Origin: Candidatus Kapaibacterium sp.
GTDB lineage: Bacteria > Bacteroidota > Ignavibacteria > Kapaibacteriales > UBA2268
NCBI GenBank assembly: GCA_938038165.1
Contig: CALHRB010000068.1
Location: forward strand, 1 to 5,439
DNA length: 5,439 nucleotides
Reading direction: 5' to 3'
Part shown: positions 1 to 5,439 of the stretch, in pieces
Layout: the number at the start of each line of letters is the position of its first letter
How positions within the stretch are numbered: the stretch's first letter is position 1
Program-made: the position numbers and the translations under genes
The notes under the pieces: model-generated
What the model saw: the letters and a program-made list of their open reading frames with translations, nothing else
Told to the model about the DNA's origin: nothing
Databases searched by the model: none

Positions 1-566
1 AGAATATTAATAAATTCAAATTTTGAGAAATTTTTATCGGGATAAAAATCAAAGTAATTTAATTTAAATAAAGGTATATATAATTTGTCGGTCTTTGATA
101 TATTCTCGAAAAGTTGATTTCGAATGAAATTTAAAAAATAATCATCTATTGAAAAGTAATTCATCTTTAGAGAAATTTCTGACAATGGTTTTTGCAAATC
201 TGTTTTGAAGATAAACCATAGGAGTGTGTTAAACGGTCTAAGCAAATAATTAATCTTCAAATTGATAGCATTTCGGAGTAAAATATCAAAATCATCTTTG
301 TTGAAGATTGAATTGTTGTAGTAATAAATATTAAATTCCTGATTTAATTTTCTGTATTCTTTTTTTTCAAGATTAAAATTTGAAAGAGAATTCCTTCTTA
401 GATCTTCCTGATAAATCCACCAAATTACGTCAGAAGAAAAGTAAATTTTAACAAAATCAGGAATGTCAGGATGTGCTAAAATTTTATCTAATTCGATGAA
501 ATTGTCGTCAAAGCTTATTAAGGATTTGATTCTTTTAGTTTCGTTTTCGATATTTTGTTCAAACAT
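1..566 (-). CDS. Unrecognised Asn/Phe/Tyr-rich protein, C-terminus cut off by the window edge
   Basis: The frame is open without a stop from an ATG at 566-564 to the left edge, giving 188 residues and an incomplete last codon, so the C-terminus is missing. I do not recognise the family. The N-terminal third is charged and looks helical (MFEQNIENETKRIKSLI at the start), with a WW pair at 49-50. An aromatic and asparagine-rich stretch follows at about 75-90 (a YYY run at 81-83). A conspicuous hydrophobic patch RPFNTLLWFIF lies at 110-120, too short to be a confident membrane span. No signal peptide, cysteine cluster or nucleotide-binding motif is visible, which suggests a cytoplasmic protein. 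It begins 22 bp after the flavodoxin-like gene on the same strand, with no terminator between, so the two are probably co-transcribed. The length of the open frame and its operon-like position make it a real gene; its function is unknown. Confidence 0.75.
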   Translation of the reverse strand, partial: MFEQNIENETKRIKSLISFDDNFIELDKILAHPDIPDFVKIYFSSDVIWWIYQEDLRRNSLSNFNLEKKEYRKLNQEFNIYYYNNSIFNKDDFDILLRNAINLKINYLLRPFNTLLWFIFKTDLQKPLSEISLKMNYFSIDDYFLNFIRNQLFENISKTDKLYIPLFKLNYFDFYPDKNFSKFEFINI

Positions 567-588
567 CAGAAAAATAGTAATTATTAAA

Positions 589-1275
589 TTAATCTGAGAT
601 AAAATTTTCGTGAACGAATAAATTTTTCGGGATTAAAGGTCTTGATATTGTTTGCAAAGTGTCTTTAGAAAAACTTTTTTGATTTACCATTTGTCTCCCA
701 GCATCCACCGCTGCATTGAATATGTCGTCCAAATTAACCCCCATACCCTGAAGCATGCCAATAGCCCAAAGGTGAGGTCTAAAAATAGAACCAATGAATT
801 GGCGATTGAATAATTTCACAAAGTTTTTGAGATGATTACTATATAAAGCAGTAGAAGAATTGTCCCAGCTATCAGAGGAGGAAATTAATGCAACTTTACC
901 TTTGGTTGAAATATGAGAATTTCCATTAGATGAGGGTGACAAACTCGGTTGATACAATGGTTCCATCCTGTCCAAGAAATTAATAAAAATCTGTGCAGTC
1001 CAATTGTTAATATTATAAAAGCTAAAAATCCACAGATCAGACGTTTTTAGTTTTGGATAAATTTTTTGCATATCATCCTGACATAAGCATTTACCATTTG
1101 AGAGAAATACAGGGTCATCAGTGCAACCCCTACATGGGCTAATGGAAAGTTTCGATATATTAACATATTCAACTAAAACTTTCTGTTCCTTGAGTCCTTT
1201 GGTTAAAGAATTAAGCAGGTCTAAATGATACTTATTTTCAGGTTTATTGCTAATGTCTAGTAAAATTGCATTCAT
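589..1275 (-). CDS. Divergent flavodoxin-fold, iron-sulfur flavoprotein-like (Isf / NADPH-dependent FMN reductase family) protein
   Basis: This 228-residue protein resembles the Isf/NADPH-dependent FMN reductase group, which bind FMN in a flavodoxin fold and transfer electrons in the cytoplasm. Visible family marks are the first beta strand (MNAILLD), a compact Cys segment at 48-65 ending in DDM (67-69), the second-strand and aromatic loop DLWIFSFYNINN (80-91) leading into the helix ending LDR (101-103), the strand KGKVALISSS (125-134), and a C-terminal helix with the pattern FNAAVDAGRQM (186-196). Two features are off-pattern. The usual phosphate loop after strand 1 (GSPR-x-GNT-like) is replaced by SNKPENKYH (9-17). 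The cysteines are C48, C51, C63 and C65 rather than the usual CxxCxxC plus one. FMN or cluster binding is therefore uncertain. It is preceded by a terminator and its own -10-like element, and followed after 22 bp by the partial unknown gene. The fold assignment is fairly sure; the activity is not. Confidence 0.72.
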   Translation of the reverse strand: MNAILLDISNKPENKYHLDLLNSLTKGLKEQKVLVEYVNISKLSISPCRGCTDDPVFLSNGKCLCQDDMQKIYPKLKTSDLWIFSFYNINNWTAQIFINFLDRMEPLYQPSLSPSSNGNSHISTKGKVALISSSDSWDNSSTALYSNHLKNFVKLFNRQFIGSIFRPHLWAIGMLQGMGVNLDDIFNAAVDAGRQMVNQKSFSKDTLQTISRPLIPKNLFVHENFISD

Positions 1276-1286
1276 AAAATGCCTAT

Positions 1287-1292
1287 ATTATA
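1287..1292 (-). promoter_or_regulatory. Possible -10 element for the flavodoxin-like gene
   Basis: Read on the minus strand this is a perfect TATAAT, 11 bases upstream of the ATG at 1275. If used, transcription would begin around 1280, leaving a nearly absent leader. No good -35 hexamer stands 16-18 bases upstream (the best is TTTAAG-like), and TATAAT arises easily in such AT-rich DNA, so the call is weak. Nothing coding was seen in the rest of 1276-1360. Confidence 0.3.
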
Positions 1293-1360
1293 AATTCAAA
1301 GAACAAAAGCTTAAACGAAAACCTTTCTATCAATATTGTTAAATTTTAATTGTTGAAAAT

Positions 1361-1403
1361 AAAAAAAGACTTTTCCCAATGTAAAAATATACCAGAAAAA
1401 GTC
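1361..1403 (-). terminator. Intrinsic terminator of the DHOD-like gene
   Basis: On the minus strand GACTTTTTCT (1403-1394) can pair with GGGAAAAGTC (1377-1368) as a 10-bp stem including two G-T wobbles, with a 16-base loop. The second arm runs straight into seven T residues (1367-1361). It lies 26 bases after the stop codon of the DHOD-like gene. The stem is AT-rich, but the orientation, T-run and position all fit a Rho-independent terminator separating this gene from the flavodoxin-like unit. Confidence 0.7.
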
Positions 1404-1429
1404 ATTAAGAATTAACTTAAAAAAAGTAT

Positions 1430-2422
1430 TTATAGAATTTTACCGCTGAAGTGCCTCATAAATTGAGCACGCTCGAATGAAGCAGGATTTAAGCTTTTAG
1501 ATTGGCTCATTTTGCCTCTAAACTCATTAATAGAATTAAAACTATGTTCGTTCATCCACTGTTCAATATCTTTTAGCATTTGCTCAATGAAATTAATCCC
1601 GTTTTTGTAAAGAGCGGAAGCAACCTGAACAGCATTAGCTCCAGCCAAGAGTTGTTTAACAACGGCTTTTCCATCGTGAATGCCAGTTGTCGCAGCAAGG
1701 TCGCACTTAACTCTTTCAGCCATTATAGCAATCCATCTCAGTGAAATTGTCAAATCCGAAGGGTTGCTGTAGATATTGGAGGGTATAATTCTGAAATTAT
1801 CAATATCGAAATCAGGGGAAAAGAATCTATTGAATAATACCAAACTTGAAATACCAGTTTGCGAAAGCCTTTGCAGCATAGTTCCTAAATTAGTAAAGTA
1901 ATAGCTAACTTTTAATGCGATTGGTATATGAATTTCTTTTCTAACTTTGGAAATAACTTCAAAATAAGCGTTCTCGTTTTCTTCGCTACTTCTTTCAAAA
2001 TCAGAAGGTAGAATGAATAGATTCAACTCAAGACCGTCAGCACCTGCTTCTTCAAGCTTTTTGGCAAAGACAGGCCATTCGTGAGCTGAAACACAATTAA
2101 TACTTGCGATCACTGGAATGGATAGAGTTTTTTTTGCGTCCTCAATCAGGAATAAATATTTTGTAACAGTATCCTCGACATCAGCAAAATCAAAATGATC
2201 GAAAATTTCGGGATATATATGTCCGGGGGCGCTCATTGTCACTTTACTTTGTTCCATTTCCATAATTATTTCTTCTTCAAACAAAGATTTCAGAACAACT
2301 GCTGAAGCTCCGTGTCTTTCTAAATCTTTCAATCCAGCCAAGTTTTCTGTTAAAGAAGAACTTGCAGCTATTATTGGATTCTTTAAATCGAATCCCATAT
2401 ACTTAACTCTTAAATCTGCCAT
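1430..2422 (-). CDS. Dihydroorotate dehydrogenase-like FMN-barrel protein lacking the usual catalytic loop
   Basis: This 330-residue protein belongs to the PyrD/dihydroorotate dehydrogenase superfamily, in the 'DHOD-like' branch found in Bacteroidota, cyanobacteria and relatives. It is an FMN-type TIM barrel, with no signal peptide or membrane segment, so probably cytoplasmic. Visible marks: the N-terminal strand with KNPIIAASSS (14-23), VVLKSLFEEE (42-51), the strand VIASIN (104-109), the glycine/acid turn EEAGADGLELNL (124-135), PIALKV (167-172) with the flavin-contacting Lys171, and the C-terminal phosphate-binding segment TTGIHDGKAVVKQLLAGANA (245-264). In true DHODs the strand ELNL is followed by SCPN or its Ser equivalent, carrying the catalytic base; here it reads FILPSD (136-141), so neither base is present. 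I would not call it pyrD; substrate and reaction are unknown. The ATG at 2422-2420 matches the family's N-terminus (MADLRVKYMGFDLKNP); no Shine-Dalgarno is seen. It is a monocistronic unit with its own promoter and terminator. Confidence 0.88.
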   Translation of the reverse strand: MADLRVKYMGFDLKNPIIAASSSLTENLAGLKDLERHGASAVVLKSLFEEEIIMEMEQSKVTMSAPGHIYPEIFDHFDFADVEDTVTKYLFLIEDAKKTLSIPVIASINCVSAHEWPVFAKKLEEAGADGLELNLFILPSDFERSSEENENAYFEVISKVRKEIHIPIALKVSYYFTNLGTMLQRLSQTGISSLVLFNRFFSPDFDIDNFRIIPSNIYSNPSDLTISLRWIAIMAERVKCDLAATTGIHDGKAVVKQLLAGANAVQVASALYKNGINFIEQMLKDIEQWMNEHSFNSINEFRGKMSQSKSLNPASFERAQFMRHFSGKIL

Positions 2423-2506
2423 ATCTTATTCTATAATTATTTAACATTTTTTAGCAAAAATAAGTTTTTTTTATCTTTTATTTTCTCAAATTTTTTTATT
2501 TTTTCT

Positions 2507-2535
2507 ATTATGTATAAATTTTGTTACAAAGTCAA
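2507..2535 (-). promoter_or_regulatory. Sigma70-type promoter of the DHOD-like gene
   Basis: Read on the minus strand, TTGACT (2535-2530) and CATAAT (2512-2507) are separated by exactly 17 bases. Each hexamer matches consensus at five of six positions. Initiation would fall near 2500, giving a leader of about 78 bases that is unusually A-rich (runs of seven and eight A between 2467 and 2497). This is the best promoter-like match seen in the window. If the organism uses the Bacteroidota-type sigma factor, this reading could be wrong. Confidence 0.55.
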
Positions 2536-2620
2536 GTATAATGATTCTGATTAGTCTGATTTCCTTTTAGTAATCTATATAGTAAATATAAAAATTTAAG
2601 GATAAAATTGGTTCTATGAT

Positions 2621-2672
2621 AATTTTGCAAGATAAATTCAAAAAAAACGTTTTTTGGTTTGAATTTTGCAAT
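2621..2672. repeat. Imperfect dyad with embedded 10-bp direct repeat upstream of nadE
   Basis: AAATTCAAA (2634-2642) and TTTGAATTT (2658-2666) are perfect inverted copies around the 12-bp palindrome AAAAACGTTTTT (2643-2654). The outer arms TTGCA (2625-2629) and TGCAA (2667-2671) extend the pairing across a 4-base bulge. Independently, AATTTTGCAA occurs twice as an exact direct repeat (2621-2630 and 2662-2671), 41 bases apart, close to four helical turns. The element ends about 30 bases before the nadE start. It could be an operator or an RNA hairpin; AT-rich composition makes chance dyads more likely. Confidence 0.5.
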
Positions 2673-2688
2673 AATTAAAATATAAAAT
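2659..2688 (+). promoter_or_regulatory. Possible nadE promoter
   Basis: TTGAAT (2659-2664) and TAAAAT (2683-2688) are 18 bases apart, a moderate sigma70-like match. Initiation near 2695 would leave a leader under 10 bases before the TTG start. The -35 would overlap the right arm of the dyad, which would suit repression by a bound protein. The alternative is the TATAAT at 2537-2542, which has no matching -35. The sequence cannot decide between them. Confidence 0.3.
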
Positions 2689-2703
2689 TAGTTTTGATTT
2701 AAA

Positions 2704-4665
2704 TTGTCGAAAGAAAATAATTTGAGTTCGGATTTTAAAAAATATGGCTTTGTTAGAATAGCGATTTTATCTCCCGAAATGAGAGTTGGGGATGTTTATT
2801 TTAATACTGAAGCCATTGTAAGGTCATTCACTCTTCTTAAAGAAAAAAAATGCAACTTGGCACTTTTTCCTGAACTTTCTTTGACAGGTTATACCTGTGG
2901 TGATCTTTTCTTTCAAAAAAAATTATTGGAATCTGTTATTAATGCAATTGCTATCTTAGAAAATGAGACTAAAAAAGCAAATTTAACAATTGTTGTTGGA
3001 GCTCCTATTAGCTCTAATGGAAGATTATTCAATACTGCACTTTTAATTTCAAATGGCTCTTTAAAAGGAATTATACCTAAAACATACCTTGCGAACTCAA
3101 ATGAATACTATGAAGAAAGATGGTTTTCTTCAGCTTCTGACTATATCGAAAATGAAATTTATATAAACAACCGAAAAGTTCCTTTCGGGACTGACATATT
3201 GTTTGATTTTGTTGATTTTCCGGGACTCAGACTTGGCATTGAAATTTGCGAAGATCTTTGGGCTATTATCCCGCCAAGCTTATATCAGTCCAGCTCAGGA
3301 GCAAATCTAATATTTAACTTGTCGGCAAGTTCTGAGTTTTTGTCCAAAGTAGATTACAGACGAGAGCTTGTTAAATCGCAATCTGCAAGATGTTTATCAG
3401 CTTATGCTTATTGCTCAAGTGGACCTAATGAATCAACAACAGATTTAGTATATTCCGGTCATTGTATCATTGCTGAAAATGGAGTAGTTCTAAATGAGAA
3501 TGAAAGATTTAATTTCAAGACAAATGCTATTTTTTCTGACATTGACATACAAAAGCTTAACCATGAAAGGATTAAGAATAATTCATATGGCTTTTCTAAA
3601 TCACTCAAAGCTTTCAGGATAGTTTCATTAGATCAAAAATTTGACAGTCCAGAATATCTTCTTAGGGATATCAATAAAACACCTTTTGTTCCTGCAAGTT
3701 TGAATGAAAGGAATGCAAAATGTAAGGAAATATTTGAAATACAAACCACAGCTTTAGCAAAAAGATTATTGCATCTTAATATTGATAAGGTTTTAATTGG
3801 ATTGTCAGGAGGACTTGACTCGACTTTAGCTCTTCTTGTGGCAGTTAATACATTCAAAAAGTTGAAATATCCTCTTAGCAAGATAATCTGCCTGAATATG
3901 CCTGGATTTGGAACTACAAAAACAACAAAAGATAATGCTAAATTGCTTGCTAATCATTTAAAGGTTTCATACAAAGAAATTGATATCAAAAGGAGTGTTA
4001 ATTTACACTTTGAAGACATAAAACAACCTTCCGATAAAACTGATATTGTCTTTGAAAATGCTCAGGCGCGTGAGAGAACACAGATCTTGATGGACATGGC
4101 AAATCAAGTCGGTGGAATTGTTCTTGGAACCGGGGATTTGTCGGAAATTGCTCTTGGTTGGTCAACTTATAACGGTGACCATATGTCTATGTATGGTATT
4201 AATGCCGGAGTTCCTAAAACACTTATAAAATATATAATACAATGGTGTGCTGATGTAAATTTTTCAGGGAAAATTTCTGAAATTTTAAATGATATTATAG
4301 ATACACCGATATCACCCGAATTGTTGCCTGCTGATTCAAAAGGAAGAATACAACAAAAAACCGAAGATTACATTGGTCCATTTGTTTTACATGATTTTTT
4401 TCTATATAACTTTGTAAGATTTGGTTTTGAGCCGAATAAGATACTTTATCTTGCGAATAATGCTTTCAGAAAAGAATTTAAATCGAAGGAAATTGCAAAA
4501 TGGTTAAAAGTCTTTTATGAAAGATTTTTTCAAAACCAGTTCAAAAGAAATTGCATGACAGATGGAGTTAAGGTGGGAACAGTAGCTCTTTCGCCTCGAG
4601 GTGATTGGAGGATGCCAAGCGATGCTTCCGTAGAATTGTGGATAACAGATTTAGAAAATTATTAA
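2704..4665 (+). CDS. nadE: Glutamine-dependent NAD+ synthetase (amidase plus synthetase domains)
   Basis: This cytoplasmic enzyme makes NAD+ from nicotinic acid adenine dinucleotide, ATP and glutamine, the last step of NAD+ synthesis. The N-terminal nitrilase-type glutaminase domain (about 14-310) carries the expected Glu-Lys-Cys triad: E57 in FPELSLTGY, K126 in IIPKTYL, and C182 in GIEICEDLW. The C-terminal ATP-pyrophosphatase domain (about 340-653) has the SGGLDS loop (368-373), PGFGTTKTTKDNA (400-412), GTGDLSEIALGW (475-486) and the closing GDWRMPSDA (633-641). At 653 residues it matches the long, ammonia-channelling bacterial form; all key residues are intact. The start is TTG at 2704: an in-frame TGA at 2695-2697 excludes anything earlier, and the first in-frame ATG (residue 26) would remove conserved sequence (YGFVRIA). 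A second TTG at 2722 is possible. No Shine-Dalgarno is visible. The response-regulator gene follows after 7 bp. Confidence 0.96.
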   Translation: MSKENNLSSDFKKYGFVRIAILSPEMRVGDVYFNTEAIVRSFTLLKEKKCNLALFPELSLTGYTCGDLFFQKKLLESVINAIAILENETKKANLTIVVGAPISSNGRLFNTALLISNGSLKGIIPKTYLANSNEYYEERWFSSASDYIENEIYINNRKVPFGTDILFDFVDFPGLRLGIEICEDLWAIIPPSLYQSSSGANLIFNLSASSEFLSKVDYRRELVKSQSARCLSAYAYCSSGPNESTTDLVYSGHCIIAENGVVLNENERFNFKTNAIFSDIDIQKLNHERIKNNSYGFSKSLKAFRIVSLDQKFDSPEYLLRDINKTPFVPASLNERNAKCKEIFEIQTTALAKRLLHLNIDKVLIGLSGGLDSTLALLVAVNTFKKLKYPLSKIICLNMPGFGTTKTTKDNAKLLANHLKVSYKEIDIKRSVNLHFEDIKQPSDKTDIVFENAQARERTQILMDMANQVGGIVLGTGDLSEIALGWSTYNGDHMSMYGINAGVPKTLIKYIIQWCADVNFSGKISEILNDIIDTPISPELLPADSKGRIQQKTEDYIGPFVLHDFFLYNFVRFGFEPNKILYLANNAFRKEFKSKEIAKWLKVFYERFFQNQFKRNCMTDGVKVGTVALSPRGDWRMPSDASVELWITDLENY

Positions 4666-4672
4666 TAGGAAT

Positions 4673-5329
4673 ATGCAACTTCAGAGCAATACCATAAATC
4701 TAATTATTGCTGATGATCACGAGATTATGAGGGTTGGTCTTAGGAGACTTTTGTCTATTGATCACAGGATAACAATTGTAGGCGAAGCAGATAACGGTCG
4801 GGATGCCTGCCGTCTTGTTGAATTTTATAAACCTGAGGTCGCTCTTCTTGATATTAATATGCCTATTATGAACGGTATTGAAGCGACCAAGTTAATAAAA
4901 AGCTTAAGTGCCAATGTTGCTGTTGTTATGTTAACAGCTTATGAAGACTATGACCACCTTGAAGCCGCTTTAAATGCCGGTGCAAACGGCTATCTTTCAA
5001 AGAATGTCAATTCAAAATTTTTAATTGATTCTTTATTTAATGTTTCTAAGGGAGAAAGAGTTTTCAGCAGAAGTATTTTGAACCTTATGCAAAAGAAAAT
5101 ACCAAGCGAAAACGACGAAGATCTTCCACCAATAAAATTAACCAAAAGAGAGCAAGAGATCATAAACCTGCTGGCTCAAGGTTATAAAAGTTCCGAGATT
5201 GCTGAGAAAGTGTTTTTGAGCATTAGAACTATTGAGTCCCATAGGTCTAACATCATGAAAAAATTAGGGATTAAAAGTGCATCTGCTCTTGTAAGATATG
5301 CTGTCTTGAATGTTGCTATGAAAAGTTAA
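4673..5329 (+). CDS. NarL/FixJ-family two-component response regulator
   Basis: This 218-residue cytoplasmic DNA-binding protein has a receiver domain (about 7-123) and a LuxR-type helix-turn-helix (about 154-212). The phosphorylation machinery is complete: the acidic pair D14-D15 (IIADDHE), the acceptor D60 (LLDINMP), T88 (VVMLTAY) and K110 (YLSKNV). The output domain shows LTKREQEIINLLAQG (156-170) and the recognition region IRTIESHRSNIMKKLGI (184-200). Normal NarL-family size, no truncation. A sensor kinase should phosphorylate it, but none lies in the window, so the partner and targets are unknown. The ATG at 4673 is 7 bp after the nadE stop, with AGGA (4667-4670) only two bases before it, too close for an ideal ribosome site; translational coupling to nadE is plausible. 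Co-transcription with nadE is inferred from the spacing. Confidence 0.95.
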   Translation: MQLQSNTINLIIADDHEIMRVGLRRLLSIDHRITIVGEADNGRDACRLVEFYKPEVALLDINMPIMNGIEATKLIKSLSANVAVVMLTAYEDYDHLEAALNAGANGYLSKNVNSKFLIDSLFNVSKGERVFSRSILNLMQKKIPSENDEDLPPIKLTKREQEIINLLAQGYKSSEIAEKVFLSIRTIESHRSNIMKKLGIKSASALVRYAVLNVAMKS

Positions 5330-5378
5330 ATTTGTAATTGGTTTAAGATTAATAATTATTTATATTTTACCCAAATGA

Positions 5379-5430
5379 AATATTGTTTTAGTTTAAATAA
5401 TTTGTTATTTTAAACCGATATTACAATATT
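5379..5430 (+). repeat. Nested inverted repeat downstream of the response regulator
   Basis: AATATTG (5379-5385) pairs with CAATATT (5424-5430), and inside it GTTTAAA (5391-5397) pairs with TTTAAAC (5409-5415) around an 11-base loop. It begins 50 bases after the regulator's stop codon, so it could be the transcript end or a 3' stabilising hairpin. No T-run follows before the window ends, and the stems are almost pure A/T, so a terminator call is not justified. Nothing else was seen in 5330-5439. Confidence 0.35.
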
Positions 5431-5439
5431 AAATTTATT

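Larger units (their letters stand above)
2423..2703. other. Divergent intergenic region between the DHOD-like gene and nadE
   Basis: No credible reading frame is seen in these 281 bases. From left to right the region holds an A/T-homopolymer-rich leader (2440-2505), the minus-strand promoter (2507-2535), and a plus-strand TATAAT (2537-2542) lacking a -35. It then has three TGATT units (2542-2546, 2548-2552, 2557-2561) and the dyad/direct-repeat element at 2621-2672. The back-to-back layout means any regulator bound here could affect both genes. Confidence 0.8.

Noticed and set aside
567..588. Terminator or promoter between the flavodoxin-like gene and the partial gene
   Set aside because: The 22-base gap shows no hairpin or T-run, so the genes are treated as one transcript.
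1430..2422. Naming the DHOD-like gene pyrD
   Set aside because: The catalytic Cys/Ser loop is replaced by FILPSD, so dihydroorotate oxidation is not supported by the sequence.
2537..2542. Perfect TATAAT on the plus strand as a nadE promoter
   Set aside because: No acceptable -35 lies 16-18 bases upstream and it overlaps the spacer and -35 side of the minus-strand promoter; kept only as an alternative.
2542..2561. Three TGATT units as a repeat array or CRISPR-like element
   Set aside because: The units are five bases long at unequal spacing in AT-rich DNA; far too short and irregular for a CRISPR or a confident operator.
2423..2703. Riboswitch or small RNA in the divergent gap
   Set aside because: No GC-containing conserved core or multi-helix layout that I can match to a known class; only AT-rich dyads are visible.
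3633..3881. Open frame of 82 codons on the minus strand inside nadE
   Set aside because: It lies wholly antisense to the strongly conserved region around the NadE ATP-binding loop, matches no family I recognise, and has no promoter or operon context; it is a shadow frame.

Overview
The window is AT-rich bacterial DNA holding five protein-coding genes, one of them cut by the left edge, in two divergent blocks. Most start codons lack a recognisable Shine-Dalgarno sequence and sit in A/T-rich leaders. One gene starts with TTG, and a dihydroorotate-dehydrogenase-like protein is present. Together these suggest a member of the Bacteroidota/Chlorobiota/Ignavibacteria assemblage. That placement is an inference from style and gene families; no rRNA or other marker is present to confirm it.

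Left block, all on the minus strand, read right to left. A divergent DHOD-like flavoprotein (1430-2422) follows a good sigma70-type promoter at 2507-2535 and ends at an intrinsic terminator (1361-1403). A separate unit follows: a divergent flavodoxin-fold / iron-sulfur-flavoprotein-like protein (589-1275), then, 22 bp downstream, an unrecognised Asn/Phe/Tyr-rich protein (1-566) that runs off the left edge.

Right block, plus strand. A complete two-domain glutamine-dependent NAD+ synthetase (nadE, 2704-4665) is followed after only 7 bp by a NarL/FixJ-type response regulator (4673-5329), almost certainly co-transcribed. The 281-bp gap between the blocks (2423-2703) carries the promoter of the DHOD-like gene. 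Just upstream of nadE it also holds a conspicuous dyad combined with a 10-bp direct repeat. The right end after the regulator is non-coding, with a nested inverted repeat of uncertain meaning.

Functionally, nadE makes the final step of NAD+ synthesis, while the two recognisable left-block proteins are probable FMN-fold proteins whose key catalytic or cofactor motifs deviate from the family norm. I see no CRISPR array, insertion sequence, phage gene, tRNA or rRNA. I found no convincing new multi-gene system. The points most worth following are the altered motifs of the two flavoprotein-like genes, the nadE-regulator pairing, and the structured element in front of nadE.
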